From a virus: a stretch of DNA of 63,072 bases. A model generated the notes under the pieces. That model made no database searches. It was given only the letters and a program-made list of their open reading frames with translations, and had not been told where the DNA came from. Positions 7,236 through 13,044 of this stretch are shown here, piece by piece. Each line of letters opens with the position of its first letter. The stretch's first letter is position 1. The DNA lies in IMG/VR virus record IMGVR_UViG_3300044815_000135, positions 1-63,072 of that record; one strand, given 5' to 3'. A program made the position numbers and the translations under genes.

Positions 7236-7346
7236 TTAGCGGTTGGAGGAGCGGTGGTCGGAGTCGGACCAAGCGGAGGTCGACTTGTCAGGACAGTTGG
7301 AGTCATGACCTGAGATTGAGAGGCAGATTGAGCAGTTCGTATTCAT
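7236..7346 (-). CDS. 36-residue zinc-knuckle-like micro-protein, leaderless
   Basis: MNTNCSICLSISGHDSNCPD... carries C-x2-C-x5-H-x4-C, a zinc-knuckle spacing, then a Ser/Asp-rich tail. -10 TAAGGT at 7353-7358 and -35 TTGACT at 7376-7381 (17 bp) make it leaderless. It shares the CGH/SGHD...C pattern with the next gene. Confidence 0.6.
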   Translation of the reverse strand: MNTNCSICLSISGHDSNCPDKSTSAWSDSDHRSSNR

Positions 7347-7383
7347 ACCTAAACCTTACCATTGTCAACCCATCAAGTCAAGG

Positions 7384-7563
7384 TTATTCTTCAGTGTCTC
7401 TCATCATTTTGTCCCAGCAAGCGGAATGAGTGCCCGAGATGATTTGCTCCCTCAGGTTGGTGCTTACTGAGACCAGGGCATCCTGAATCAATTCCCCTTG
7501 TTGGTAGGTTTCCCATTCAATGCGAGGCACCTCGACTACCCCACCTCGATGGCAAAGAAACAT
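7384..7563 (-). CDS. 59-residue hypothetical protein
   Basis: MFLCHRGGVVEVPRIEWETY... followed by a helical part (QGELIQDALVSVSTNLREQI) and ending RDTEE. The start is uncertain: an internal GTG at VPRIEW is an alternative. Not recognised. Ends just before the promoter of the micro-gene at 7236-7346. Confidence 0.55.
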   Translation of the reverse strand: MFLCHRGGVVEVPRIEWETYQQGELIQDALVSVSTNLREQIISGTHSACWDKMMRDTEE

Positions 7564-7597
7564 GAGGGTGTGGCAATTACGATGGTTGTGTTAGGCA

Positions 7598-7762
7598 TCA
7601 GAGGATGGTCCTTCTCTTGCGTCGAGCGGGAGTGCCCCGACGATGGTTGAGTGATTTGTCTGCCTTGCGGTCGGGCATCACGAAAGAGAGGCCTTCGCGG
7701 CGGGCGAGGATGCGAGCGCGCATATCCTCAGCCTGGGCAGTGGTGATGGATGAATTCGTCAT
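7598..7762 (-). CDS. 54-residue basic protein, leaderless
   Basis: MTNSSITTAQAEDMRARILA... then an Arg/Lys-rich tail (HRRGTPARRKRRTIL), probably nucleic-acid binding. TAGCAT at 7769-7774 and TTAGAC at 7793-7798 (18 bp) place the start of transcription at the ATG. Confidence 0.65.
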   Translation of the reverse strand: MTNSSITTAQAEDMRARILARREGLSFVMPDRKADKSLNHRRGTPARRKRRTIL

Positions 7763-7840
7763 GCCTCAATGCTACCATAGTAAAGGGCAAAAGTCTAAGG
7801 CGTCCTCAGCGGCGATTTTGAGCGTGTCGCAGTCGTCGGC

Positions 7841-7854
7841 GTATGCCAGCATAC
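7841..7854. promoter_or_regulatory. palindrome copy 3 (GTATGCCAGCATAC)
   Basis: Variant with one central change (CTAG to CCAG) of the repeated 14-bp palindrome, about 45 bp upstream of the promoter for the 54-residue gene. Confidence 0.55.
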
Positions 7855-7878
7855 CTCAGAATTTCTACACGCCTAAGA

Positions 7879-7895
7879 GGGCCCCATAGGGGCCC
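7879..7895 (-). terminator. hairpin GGGCCCC-N3-GGGGCCC
   Basis: Seven-bp perfect GC stem a few bases after the stop of the 62-residue gene, followed by TCTTAGG. Strong stem, weak T-tract. Confidence 0.6.
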
Positions 7896-7902
7896 CCCTT
7901 TC

Positions 7903-8091
7903 TTATTTGTAGATAATTCGTTCAAGCAACCAGAGTTCAATTCGAGTGTAATCGGCGAGGCAGGCCTGAGGGTCGCGAGCGGTTTCGAGCAAGAAGTTCA
8001 GGTCGTAATCGTTCGGGTTCTCATCGATCGCAAGGAGTGCCTTGCGCATGTCAATTCCAGTAACTTCGGAAGGGATGATGTTTTTCGTCAT
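7903..8091 (-). CDS. 62-residue acidic protein, near-leaderless
   Basis: MTKNIIPSEVTGIDMRKALL..., helical and acidic, ending ELWLLERIIYK. TAAAAT ends five bases before the ATG. Followed by a strong GC hairpin. Function unknown. Confidence 0.65.
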   Translation of the reverse strand: MTKNIIPSEVTGIDMRKALLAIDENPNDYDLNFLLETARDPQACLADYTRIELWLLERIIYK

Positions 8092-8255
8092 ACTTCATTT
8101 TACCATACCCCCTCGCAAATGCCCTAATTCTTTCGAGGCCCCAGGAAGCATCGTAAGGTAACCCTCAAGTTTGCTGTAGTATTGGTCAGCTCATCTCGAC
8201 TCCACCCTTAGGATCGTTCCTGGGCCGGCTGTTTTAGCCCATGGAGTGTTTGGGC

Positions 8256-8269
8256 GTATGCTAGCATAC
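8256..8269. promoter_or_regulatory. palindrome copy 4 (GTATGCTAGCATAC)
   Basis: Second perfect copy of the 14-bp palindrome, about 160 bp upstream of the 62-residue gene and about 200 bp from the parS site. Confidence 0.6.
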
Positions 8270-8393
8270 CAGGAAAACCGCTGCCCCCTCAGAGACGCCT
8301 CTGACGCCTTCTGAGCCTATGGCGTTTTTGATCGCTCAGGCCAAACGTTATCAACATGTTAATAAAGATGTGCATAAGTTTTTCAACAATGGC

Positions 8394-8422
8394 CTTGACT
8401 TTCGCGAGCGACTATGGTTTAA
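8394..8422 (+). promoter_or_regulatory. plus-strand promoter TTGACT-N17-TTTAAT without a downstream gene
   Basis: The only good promoter in this interval pointing right. The transcript would run through the parS site and meet the C6/G6 hairpin at 8500-8515 after roughly 90 bases, so it could make a small RNA or a replication primer. Confidence 0.5.
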
Positions 8423-8465
8423 TTGATGTGAAGCGTGTTTACTTTTGATTAGCAAACGCTAACAA

Positions 8466-8481
8466 TGTTTCACGTGAAACA
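8466..8481. promoter_or_regulatory. parS: parS centromere site (ParB-binding), exact 16-bp consensus
   Basis: TGTTTCACGTGAAACA, identical to the chromosomal parS consensus bound by ParB across Gram-positive bacteria and Actinobacteria; with flanking bases the palindrome is 18 bp. No ParA or ParB gene is visible, so host ParB would be the partner. A 16-bp exact match in 63 kb is very unlikely by chance. Confidence 0.85.
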
Positions 8482-8499
8482 TCGACACACACCGAATCA

Positions 8500-8515
8500 C
8501 CCCCCGCGAGGGGGG
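8500..8515. terminator. hairpin CCCCCC-GCGA-GGGGGG
   Basis: Perfect 6-bp stem with a GCGA loop (TCGC on the minus strand), between the stop of the DNA-binding gene at 8530 and the parS site. It could end minus-strand transcription of that gene and the plus-strand transcript from 8394-8422. Confidence 0.6.
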
Positions 8516-8529
8516 ATCATCGGCGAGGG

Positions 8530-8787
8530 TTACTCGGCGTCGATCTCGTCGAGGTCAGCGTCGGTGGGCTCTTCGCCCTCGGCGCGTGCATCGGCCTTCG
8601 CCTTGGCGGCAGCCTGGAATGCGGTGAACTTCGACTTGAGGGAGCGAACTGCCGACTTCTCGATCGTCCAGCGGCCGCCCTTGCCGGGCTGCTCATCCTT
8701 CGGCGTGATCGAGCGGAGGAACTTGCGGGCGGTGCGCCCATCGGTTCCCAGTTCGGTCGCGAGCTCCGGAACGGTGATCTGTGCCAT
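8530..8787 (-). CDS. Lsr2-like DNA-binding protein with acidic tail (copy 1)
   Basis: 85 residues starting MAQITVPELATELGTDGRTA. The core RKFLRSITPKDEQPGKGGRW resembles the C-terminal DNA-binding domain of Lsr2-type nucleoid proteins and matches the core of the 16.6-kb paralogue (LRQFLRS...GSGGRYEF). A short acidic tail follows (EGEEPTDADLDEIDAE). The ATG at 8850 is rejected because it lies inside the -10 hexamer of the gene's own promoter; the ATG at 8787 has AGGAG upstream. Lsr2-family proteins silence or organise DNA; the target here is unknown. Confidence 0.75.
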   Translation of the reverse strand: MAQITVPELATELGTDGRTARKFLRSITPKDEQPGKGGRWTIEKSAVRSLKSKFTAFQAAAKAKADARAEGEEPTDADLDEIDAE

Positions 8788-8845
8788 TTGAATCAACTCC
8801 TGTAATTCGTCGATCAGCGGCGGTTGCGTTTGATTCGATATGTCA

Positions 8846-8873
8846 ATCATACCATAGTGACCCCCCTCGTCAA
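8846..8873 (-). promoter_or_regulatory. promoter TTGACG-N16-TATGAT
   Basis: -35 at 8868-8873, -10 at 8846-8851, preceded by TGG. Drives the DNA-binding protein below with a ~55-base leader containing AGGAG. Confidence 0.65.
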
Positions 8874-8894
8874 GGCAATTCGCAAAGAAAAATA

Positions 8895-8912
8895 CCCCCC
8901 ACTTCTGGGGGG
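8895..8912. terminator. hairpin CCCCCC-N6-GGGGGG
   Basis: Perfect 6-bp stem followed on the minus strand by TATTTTTCTTTG, a convincing intrinsic terminator. It insulates the divergent promoters at 8846-8873 (minus) and 8923-8951 (plus). Confidence 0.7.
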
Positions 8913-8922
8913 CGATTTTGCC

Positions 8923-8951
8923 TTGACACCATTAGTCCAATGAGATATACT
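8923..8951 (+). promoter_or_regulatory. plus-strand promoter TTGACA-N17-TATACT
   Basis: Near-perfect promoter pointing to the 79-residue plus-strand gene, leaving a ~95-base leader. A second TATGAT ends six bases before that gene's ATG and might give a leaderless transcript. Confidence 0.75.
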
Positions 8952-9049
8952 CGCGTGCGCCTGCGCGTTTAATAATATTGCCTCGCCAACCTTGACATTC
9001 GCTCGAACTAGTGGTAGGGCGAGTTGGCAAGAGATGATATGATTGTAGT

Positions 9050-9289
9050 ATGCTAGGAAAACGAAAGGGCATACCGCCCCGACCCGTAAAAGTCAAGGAA
9101 GTCACGGCAACTCGTGCGATTTTTGTCGCGGGCGCCGATGAACTCCATCGAATCGAACTCGAATTTACCTCAAGTTCTGGTGAGCGAATATCTGCATCCC
9201 TCAACTTGACCGATGCCGCGCGACTCATCACTCAACTCAAGGCGAGTTATAACGCCGCGCTCCCCAAACACCACTCAAACATCCACTAA
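9050..9289 (+). CDS. small basic hypothetical protein
   Basis: 79 residues: basic N-terminus (MLGKRKGIPPRPVKVKEV), beta-like centre (RIELEFTSSSGERISASLNL), helical end. One of only five plus-strand genes. The start codon region reads TAGTATGCTAGG, half of the repeated palindrome. Not recognised; a regulatory protein is plausible from its position. Confidence 0.75.
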   Translation: MLGKRKGIPPRPVKVKEVTATRAIFVAGADELHRIELEFTSSSGERISASLNLTDAARLITQLKASYNAALPKHHSNIH

Positions 9290-9331
9290 CCCCCTCGAGC
9301 ACCTGACGCCTTCAGAGCGTTCCTGAGGGGG
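9290..9331 (+). terminator. CCCCCTC...GAGGGGG hairpin after the plus-strand gene
   Basis: Seven-bp stem enclosing 28 bases, directly at the end of the 79-residue gene. No T-tract. Confidence 0.45.
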
Positions 9332-10376
9332 TAGGGGTGTGTCGGGATAGCTAGCATTCCTGAGCGCCCCCAAATCGCATCAGATCGCTCCCTATACACT
9401 GTAGCGTTCAAGTTTAGTCGTGGGTTACGAGCAAAAAAGCTTATTGAGAATGATGTTCAATAGGAAGCCGTTCGGATAAACTTTCGATTGTCACGGCCTA
9501 CAGATGTGTCCAACTTCGGACATACGTTCGACGGAATAAATCTAGAATAAATGGGACTCTCTTGTCCCCTACAGAGCGGAGAGGTGCGCACTAGACACTT
9601 TCTAGACCCAAACCAAACCCAAACTTTTCTAGAACCTCTCCACCTTTGTACCCGGACAGGCCTGATAGTTCTAACTCACAAGTTTGAGCGCTATACTAGC
9701 AGGAAAAAATAAATTGGAGGACCTTGACGAGACTGAACTCCCATGTTGGCCCAACTAATGTGACCTATAGGTTATCTCTTAAACTTCAAACTCCCTGAAC
9801 GTCGTATATGGCATTCTCCCGGACGAAACCAAATATTCACCCTTACCCCATCAAACCTCAACCCGGATTTCCCAATTCACTTCCCTAATTTTCCTTAGAG
9901 ATTCTCATTCAAACTCTCAACTTATCCCTCAGCTTCAACCCTACCGCATAGCGATGTGTTGTGTGACAGGACGAGCCGAAGGCTCAGGACTGGCATGAAA
10001 TGCAACTCTACTTGAGTTTGGGTGAGTCCTCCGTGCAGCCCTCCATATAGCCCATAGTGCTCCATGCAGCCTCATTCCTAACTACCCTTTTCTGTTGAGC
10101 CCTTTTCTTTTGCCACCGTCTGGCATTTGCCCTAAATAATGCTCAAACACGTAATAAAACCCGAAAGATTAAACCTTATGAGTCATCTAACGGGCTAGAA
10201 TTCGCTCGACCTATTTAATTAATGAGTCTTGAAATTGCTCGAACTTTCTTGCACACATAGCTGTTGCACCAATCGATTGCATATATACCCCAAAGGGGTA
10301 TTATGCATCATGGGAAAGACTTTTACCCCGCGCGCAAGCGCATATGCGTACACGCATGAGTGAGCACTCCAGATAG
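9332..10376. other. gene-free 1-kb region
   Basis: No convincing gene on either strand. It contains a degenerate palindrome copy (9345-9360), TGTCC...GGACA near 9510, CTTTCTAGA/TTTTCTAGAA words near 9598-9634, and a strongly G-poor plus strand from about 9775 to 9950. A GAGCC-GAA-GGCTC hairpin lies near 9974 and ATACCCC-AAA-GGGGTAT near 10285. Its role is unknown. Confidence 0.4.
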
Positions 10377-10700
10377 CTATGAGTAAACTCTCAATATAGC
10401 TGTTCGGGGATAATTATCTAACTCTTGCACCAAACCTCTTGACCATTCAAGACATTGCATGAGATTACCCCAATTCTCGACCTCAAACTGTTGAAAATAC
10501 TTAGGCTGTCTATTCCATTCTCCACAAATATCACTGAGAACGAGAGCCACATCCCACACAGGCAGGTCATTGAGGTCTTTTAGTTTGATGCCCACCCATT
10601 TATGAGATTGTTTCATAAGGCGATCAATGTTATAGGTGATATTGTTATGACGCAGCTCTCTCAGAGGTAGCTTATGCTCAATGTGTAAGTCATAGCTCAT
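10377..10700 (-). CDS. hypothetical phage protein
   Basis: 107 residues, MSYDLHIEHKLPLRELRHNN..., Trp-rich helical centre (DVALVLSDICGEWNRQPKYF). The start at 10700 overlaps the upstream stop by 11 bases; the frame's earlier ATG is deep inside that gene. Last gene of the 10.4-13 kb operon. Confidence 0.7.
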   Translation of the reverse strand: MSYDLHIEHKLPLRELRHNNITYNIDRLMKQSHKWVGIKLKDLNDLPVWDVALVLSDICGEWNRQPKYFQQFEVENWGNLMQCLEWSRGLVQELDNYPRTAILRVYS

Positions 10701-10878
10701 GGGCAATTCCTCTCCTCTTCTCCATTTCTTTCTTTTCAGCTTCAGCACAGGAGAGGCAGACATCCTCTACTTCCCCCTCAACTGGATTAGCTTCTGAGAG
10801 AAGTTTATACTCGAAACATATACAGCACATGAAAGTGCCTGGCTCAGCCTGATCTGCCCACCATGAGAAGTTAGTCAT
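10690..10878 (-). CDS. small zinc-ribbon protein
   Basis: 62 residues. CCICFEYKLL and VCLSCAEAEK provide two Cys pairs about 20 residues apart (zinc ribbon), followed by a basic helix (KKEMEKRRG). The ATG at 10878 overlaps the upstream stop (ATGACTAA). Confidence 0.7.
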   Translation of the reverse strand: MTNFSWWADQAEPGTFMCCICFEYKLLSEANPVEGEVEDVCLSCAEAEKKEMEKRRGIAHEL

Positions 10879-11143
10879 CTGTTGAATCCTCAATACCTGG
10901 TATGTTTATTGGACCAAGAATATTAAACTCTTCGATAGCAAATGCTACCAGCCCAGTAAATTCTGGTTTGTGGGCTATGTAAGGATACTTGAAAGCAAAG
11001 TCAGTAAGTAGATCAGTGATACCTTGCTCATATGCTTTTTCTAGAGCTTTAGCTAAATCCTCAATGGTATGTAGTCCTGGACCCTGAATAACTATATATC
11101 CAGGCCTTTGAGTAGCTATCCATTCTTGTGCTTTAGTGGCCAT
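10871..11143 (-). CDS. hypothetical protein
   Basis: 90 residues, MATKAQEWIATQRPGYIVIQ..., acidic C-terminus (GIEDSTDD). Alternating helix and strand pattern, no motif recognised. Overlaps the upstream HTH gene by 28 bases. Confidence 0.7.
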   Translation of the reverse strand: MATKAQEWIATQRPGYIVIQGPGLHTIEDLAKALEKAYEQGITDLLTDFAFKYPYIAHKPEFTGLVAFAIEEFNILGPINIPGIEDSTDD

Positions 11144-11373
11144 GTGATGTTTCCTCTTTCTACTTCCCTCATCGCTTCAACAATACTAAGTTGTCGCCCT
11201 GTTCGCCTATAGTATTTATACTGAGCATCTTTAATGGATGATCGAGCAGCTTGCAGGGAGATGCTCAAAGCCCAAGCAATCTGGCCAACCCTGAACCCTG
11301 AACCATAAAGCACAGCTACTCTTGCCTCTTGAGGGCTAAATACCGTTGTTATAGGTCGCTTCTTATTAGGCAT
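11116..11373 (-). CDS. helix-turn-helix protein
   Basis: 85 residues. VFSPQEARVAVLYGSGFRVG followed by QIAWALSISLQAARSSIKDA follows the LuxR/GerE- and sigma-region-4-like HTH pattern (residues about 11-52): an opening Ser-Pro-x-Glu-Ala, a turn glycine, and a recognition helix. Probable DNA-binding regulator of phage genes. The ATG overlaps the upstream stop (TAATG). Confidence 0.75.
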   Translation of the reverse strand: MPNKKRPITTVFSPQEARVAVLYGSGFRVGQIAWALSISLQAARSSIKDAQYKYYRRTGRQLSIVEAMREVERGNITWPLKHKNG

Positions 11374-11720
11374 TATTTCTTAAACCAACCTACTATATCC
11401 ATTCGACCATGACCTTCATGGTGATACCGTCTATGTTGACCTACATGTTCCGCAAGGCTCTGAGCCCCCGGAAAAAACTTACCGCAAGCGCACTGGAAGG
11501 TGTGGAGATTAGTGCATAGAAATTGCCAGTGATGCCAATGTCTGCTCTTCCATCTCTCATATATTTCATCTCTTGTGCCCGAATATCCCGGTCCTCGTCG
11601 ACCACAAATGATACATTCAACACTTCGGCTTTTAGTCCCATTATCAGGGTAGATAAAAAGAATATCTTCGTTGGGGAACCATAGTTGAATCATCAGATCT
11701 TTGATGCTCAATGATATCAT
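11373..11720 (-). CDS. zinc-finger protein with C-terminal C2H2 finger
   Basis: 115 residues. A CIICGRRGPGYSG segment (around 36-48) supplies one Cys pair, and FQCACGKFFPGAQSLAEHVG plus QHRRYHH is a C2H2-type finger near residues 74-100. Starts in an ATGA overlap. Likely nucleic-acid binding. Confidence 0.75.
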   Translation of the reverse strand: MISLSIKDLMIQLWFPNEDILFIYPDNGTKSRSVECIICGRRGPGYSGTRDEIYERWKSRHWHHWQFLCTNLHTFQCACGKFFPGAQSLAEHVGQHRRYHHEGHGRMDIVGWFKK

Positions 11721-12133
11721 GCTAAGAACCTAACTACCCTAATACCGTGAGCCTCAGCATAATTTGCACAATGGGTAGCTCCTGGGCTATTATCTCGGAT
11801 GAAGGCTAAACAGAGATTAGCACCTAAATGAACCATGTGCTCATTTCTCTTCATCCCTCCAGCCTTACCAAACTCTGCCCAATCTTGATTCCACTTATGA
11901 ACCTCAGTACGCCCCCCTCCCGCCATCCAATAAAACCCAGCAGTAAGATCTGCTCCTTTAGCTCCTCCATGTACAAGGATAGGATCTCTATATCCAACAT
12001 CCTGTTGAATTCTGTCAAGTACTCTCATCAGTCGAGCATTGTCTGACCATTCCTGACCCCAAGTACGCGATCCAGTAACTAGCAAGCGAAATGGTCTAAT
12101 CTCCAAATTTGGCTCTCCCCACCACTCCTCCAT
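11717..12133 (-). CDS. SLOG-family (DUF2493/YspA-like) nucleotide-binding protein
   Basis: 138 residues. RLLVTGSRTW (17-26), LVHGGAKGADLTAG (around 53-66), a central Trp pair, AGGMKRNEHMV and the C-terminal LCLAF...GATHCANYAEAHGI match the DUF2493 branch of the SLOG superfamily, Rossmann-like proteins thought to sense or process nucleotide-derived ligands. Common in actinophage early regions; ligand unknown. Confidence 0.85.
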   Translation of the reverse strand: MEEWWGEPNLEIRPFRLLVTGSRTWGQEWSDNARLMRVLDRIQQDVGYRDPILVHGGAKGADLTAGFYWMAGGGRTEVHKWNQDWAEFGKAGGMKRNEHMVHLGANLCLAFIRDNSPGATHCANYAEAHGIRVVRFLA

Positions 12134-12438
12134 TAATCAGACCCCCTGTTATCATGGAACTTCTTCAGCATAAAGTTTCGGGTATCTCTACATAACTGCC
12201 CTTTGATAGCCCCGCATGTAGGACAGGTAAAATTCTTGGGATTGGGAATCTTCCTGGCTTGAATCTCTTCAAGTTTAATCTTAGAAGGTTGCTTAATTTC
12301 CACACCCGCAGCAACCAAAATTTCAGCGATATGTCTAGCCGGGTCAATCACCATCATCTTACAGCTAGAACACCACCGTCGATCATTACAACGATGTGGC
12401 TCGATCAGCTTAGTGAGAGTATCTTCGCGAGCACTCAT
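12133..12438 (-). CDS. two-site zinc-binding protein
   Basis: 101 residues. HRCNDRRWCSSCKMM near residues 15-28 and CPTCGAIKGQLC near 71-82, followed by a basic segment and FHDNRG. The second motif (CPxCGAxxGxxC...H) is a recurrent phage zinc-finger module. Role unknown. Confidence 0.75.
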   Translation of the reverse strand: MSAREDTLTKLIEPHRCNDRRWCSSCKMMVIDPARHIAEILVAAGVEIKQPSKIKLEEIQARKIPNPKNFTCPTCGAIKGQLCRDTRNFMLKKFHDNRGSD

Positions 12439-12605
12439 TTTGGCTCTTTGAATATCATCTGAGTAGTGGCGGGAAGATTTAGTCGACCTCTTAGTCTATT
12501 GATCCTATCCTGTTTATACTCAGTTGGAACTTTGAGTTGAGCGGCTTCAAGGTCTGCTAATTCTTTCTCTAACTCTAGCCTATACTCATCGGGGGTTTGA
12601 TTCAT
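12435..12605 (-). CDS. small helical protein
   Basis: 56 residues, MNQTPDEYRLELEKELADLE..., predicted to be one long charged helix plus a short tail. The ATG at 12605 follows AAAGGA; the frame extends further upstream but without a ribosome-binding site. Confidence 0.65.
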   Translation of the reverse strand: MNQTPDEYRLELEKELADLEAAQLKVPTEYKQDRINRLRGRLNLPATTQMIFKEPK

Positions 12606-12728
12606 AACTTTTCCTTTCGTGATGATGCATGATTGCGCGAAGAGTTTATCTTTATAATGATTTGGAGTGACCTGCAATCGACCTATATGCATGATTAGGG
12701 TGATTGCTCAACTGATTATTCTGAGCGA

Positions 12729-13043
12729 TTAGTCAGTGCCTAAAGAGTCAAGAGCTGCTGCGATAAGAGCTCCAGCCTTCTCAAGGTCCCGCTTCATGTT
12801 AGTAGGTTTCCAATGCTTTGGAGCCCATGGCCATCCAATTTCATCCAAAGCTTCTCTCCATTCAGGCAAGGTACCACTACCATCATAAGCAATAACCTGA
12901 ACATCAGATCGAGCATTTAGAATATAAGCAACCGCAGCTGCAAGTAATTCTTCAGTTCTTCCTTTATCCTGTTCAGCATCAAAACCCTCCACAGTTATCT
13001 GTCGCTCACGCTCGAGCTCAATTAACTTAACTCCCGTTGACAT
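12729..13043 (-). CDS. conserved phage protein of the ERERQ..EG type
   Basis: 104 residues. ELERERQITVEGFDAEQDKG near the N-terminus, a central AAAVAYIL, WPWAPKHWKPTNMKRDLEKA and a final AGALIAAALDSLGTD reproduce a family widespread in phages and prophages whose function is not established. The start at 13043 lies one base after the upstream stop. Confidence 0.8.
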   Translation of the reverse strand: MSTGVKLIELERERQITVEGFDAEQDKGRTEELLAAAVAYILNARSDVQVIAYDGSGTLPEWREALDEIGWPWAPKHWKPTNMKRDLEKAGALIAAALDSLGTD

Positions 13044-13044
13044 A

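Larger units (their letters stand above)
8092..8499. promoter_or_regulatory. intergenic control/origin-like region with parS
   Basis: About 400 bp without a gene. In order: the promoter region of the 62-residue gene; a GTATGCTAGCATAC palindrome; TTATCAACA at 8348-8356 and TGTGCATAA (complement TTATGCACA) at 8369-8377, each one mismatch from the DnaA box TTATCCACA; a plus-strand promoter at 8394-8422; an AGCG...CGCT hairpin; and an exact parS site. The combination looks like a replication/segregation locus. Confidence 0.55.

Noticed and set aside
8465-8791. Plus-strand frame beginning MFHVKHR
   Set aside because: Its start is the parS palindrome and it runs opposite to the Lsr2-like gene; codon pattern is that of a shadow.
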